34,737 nucleotides of DNA from assembly GCF_004001065.1 (NCBI RefSeq), contig NZ_BIML01000040.1, forward strand, positions 1-34,737, given 5' to 3'. Below the pieces are notes generated by a model, which made no database searches, was not told the origin of the DNA, and saw only the letters and a list, made by a program, of their open reading frames with translations. Below, piece after piece: positions 34,017-34,737 of this stretch (its first letter is position 1; the number at the start of each line of letters is the position of its first letter). Source of the DNA: Paenibacillus xylaniclasticus. GTDB lineage: Bacteria; Bacillota; Bacilli; Paenibacillales; Paenibacillaceae. A program made the translations under genes and the position numbers.

Positions 34017-34737
34017 GTCGCACTCCATGCGGAGTGCGTGGATTGAAATTCTACATCATCAATACCATCTGCAAATTCTTCATGTCGCACTCCATGCGGA
34101 GTGCGTGGATTGAAATGACTACAATTTTAAAAAAAAAAGATGTATTTGTCGTCGCACTCCATGCGGAGTGCGTGGATTGAAATAGCGTTGACGCGCCTTA
34201 AGTCATGCAAGGCCGCTGTCGCACTCCATGCGGAGTGCGTGGATTGAAATAGATGATTTGCGACACACTCAACCAAAACATAAAGGGTCGCACTCCATGC
34301 GGAGTGCGTGGATTGAAATTGCAAGCGGCCGTCGTCGTCGTAAGTGTTCCGGCGTCGCACTCCATGCGGAGTGCGTGGATTGAAATTTATACCAGCAGGT
34401 CGTATCGCTCTCTATCGCCACTGTCGCACTCCATGCGGAGTGCGTGGATTGAAATTCCTTGCATCCCCATTACCTCCAGTTAAGTGGTGGTCGCACTCCA
34501 TGCGGAGTGCGTGGATTGAAATCCACCGGATAACCTCGCGTACTCCACCATTTAATGTCGCACTCCATGCGGAGTGCGTGGATTGAAATGGCTGCTTTGT
34601 GTGCCTCTTGATACGTCGTGTATAGTCGCACTCCATGCGGAGTGCGTGGATTGAAATTGCTATTTGGCGGCATTTATGCCTGGAAGTATGGCGTCGCACT
34701 CCATGCGGAGTGCGTGGATTGAAATATTAGAGAATGG
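34017..34737 (+). CRISPR. Type I-C CRISPR array (11 repeats in view, continues past window)
   Basis: Eleven identical 33-base repeats begin at 34017, 34084, 34151, 34218, 34287, 34354, 34423, 34490, 34557, 34625 and 34693. Each starts GTCGCACTCC and ends GTGGATTGAAAT. CGCACTCC and GGAGTGCG form a perfect 8-bp stem around an ATGC loop, the structure Cas5c cuts. The ten complete spacers are 34-36 bases long (seven of 34-base-like size, the rest 35 or 36). An eleventh spacer starts at 34726. The ATTGAAAT handle at the 3' end shows plus-strand transcription away from cas7c. No degenerate repeat is seen, so the array end is outside the window. Confidence 0.99.

Noticed and set aside
34127-34699. 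Several open frames crossing the CRISPR array on both strands
   Set aside because: They arise from the repeat being translated (recurring HSMRSAWIEI or HALRMECD) and are not genes.

Overview
The window looks like chromosomal DNA of a low-to-mid GC Firmicute, most likely Paenibacillaceae (Paenibacillus/Cohnella-like). The evidence is strong Shine-Dalgarno sites with frequent TTG/GTG starts, a YeeI-type YebC protein, a CgoX/HemY-type oxidase, a GH11 xylanase under a cre-like site, ECF sigma/anti-sigma pairs, and a NEW3-domain ABC locus. This is inferred from gene content and signals; no database search was possible. No rRNA, tRNA, transposase or prophage genes were seen.

Layout. 1-4.7 kb: a GNAT acetyltransferase cut by the window edge, an ECF sigma factor coupled to a membrane-anchored probable anti-sigma protein, a Cof-type HAD phosphatase, and two divergent DinB-fold proteins. 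4.8-9.4 kb: a candidate module made of a NarL-type response regulator and a membrane-anchored serine hydrolase (minus strand), diverging from a CPBP intramembrane protease and a HisKA_3 histidine kinase (plus strand). Repeated CTATGACT-like half-sites lie upstream of both transcription directions. 9.5-14 kb: an AlkD-like repair protein, xylanase xynA with a cre-like operator, a lipoprotein with an FGE/SUMF1 fold but no catalytic cysteines, and a serine-hydrolase-fold protein whose SxxK lysine is Gln. 14.2-19 kb: a minus-strand operon (NEW3 membrane protein, ABC ATPase, ABC-2 permease) diverging from an ECF sigma/RskA-type anti-sigma pair, with a tandem repeat between them.

19-27.7 kb: mostly metabolic or housekeeping genes (CgoX, YeeI, an MTHFR-like protein, an aldo/keto reductase, an SDR epimerase, an EamA transporter). 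One 695-residue modular protein stands out: it has an eCIS-cargo-like N-terminal motif, a central alpha-helical region, a Gly/Ser linker and a C-terminal restriction-endonuclease-like domain.

27.7-34.7 kb: a type I-C CRISPR-Cas locus in the order cas3-cas5-cas8c-cas7, leader, array. The array has 11 identical 33-nt repeats in view and runs off the right edge. Inside cas8c an in-frame TTG follows a consensus ribosome binding site and would yield a 129-residue Cas11c small subunit. The cas4-cas1-cas2 genes, usually found between cas7 and the array in I-C loci, are absent from that interval.

The best targets for follow-up are the eCIS-like effector, the two-component/serine-hydrolase/CPBP module with its shared motif, the I-C locus without adaptation genes at the expected place, and the Gln-substituted serine hydrolase.
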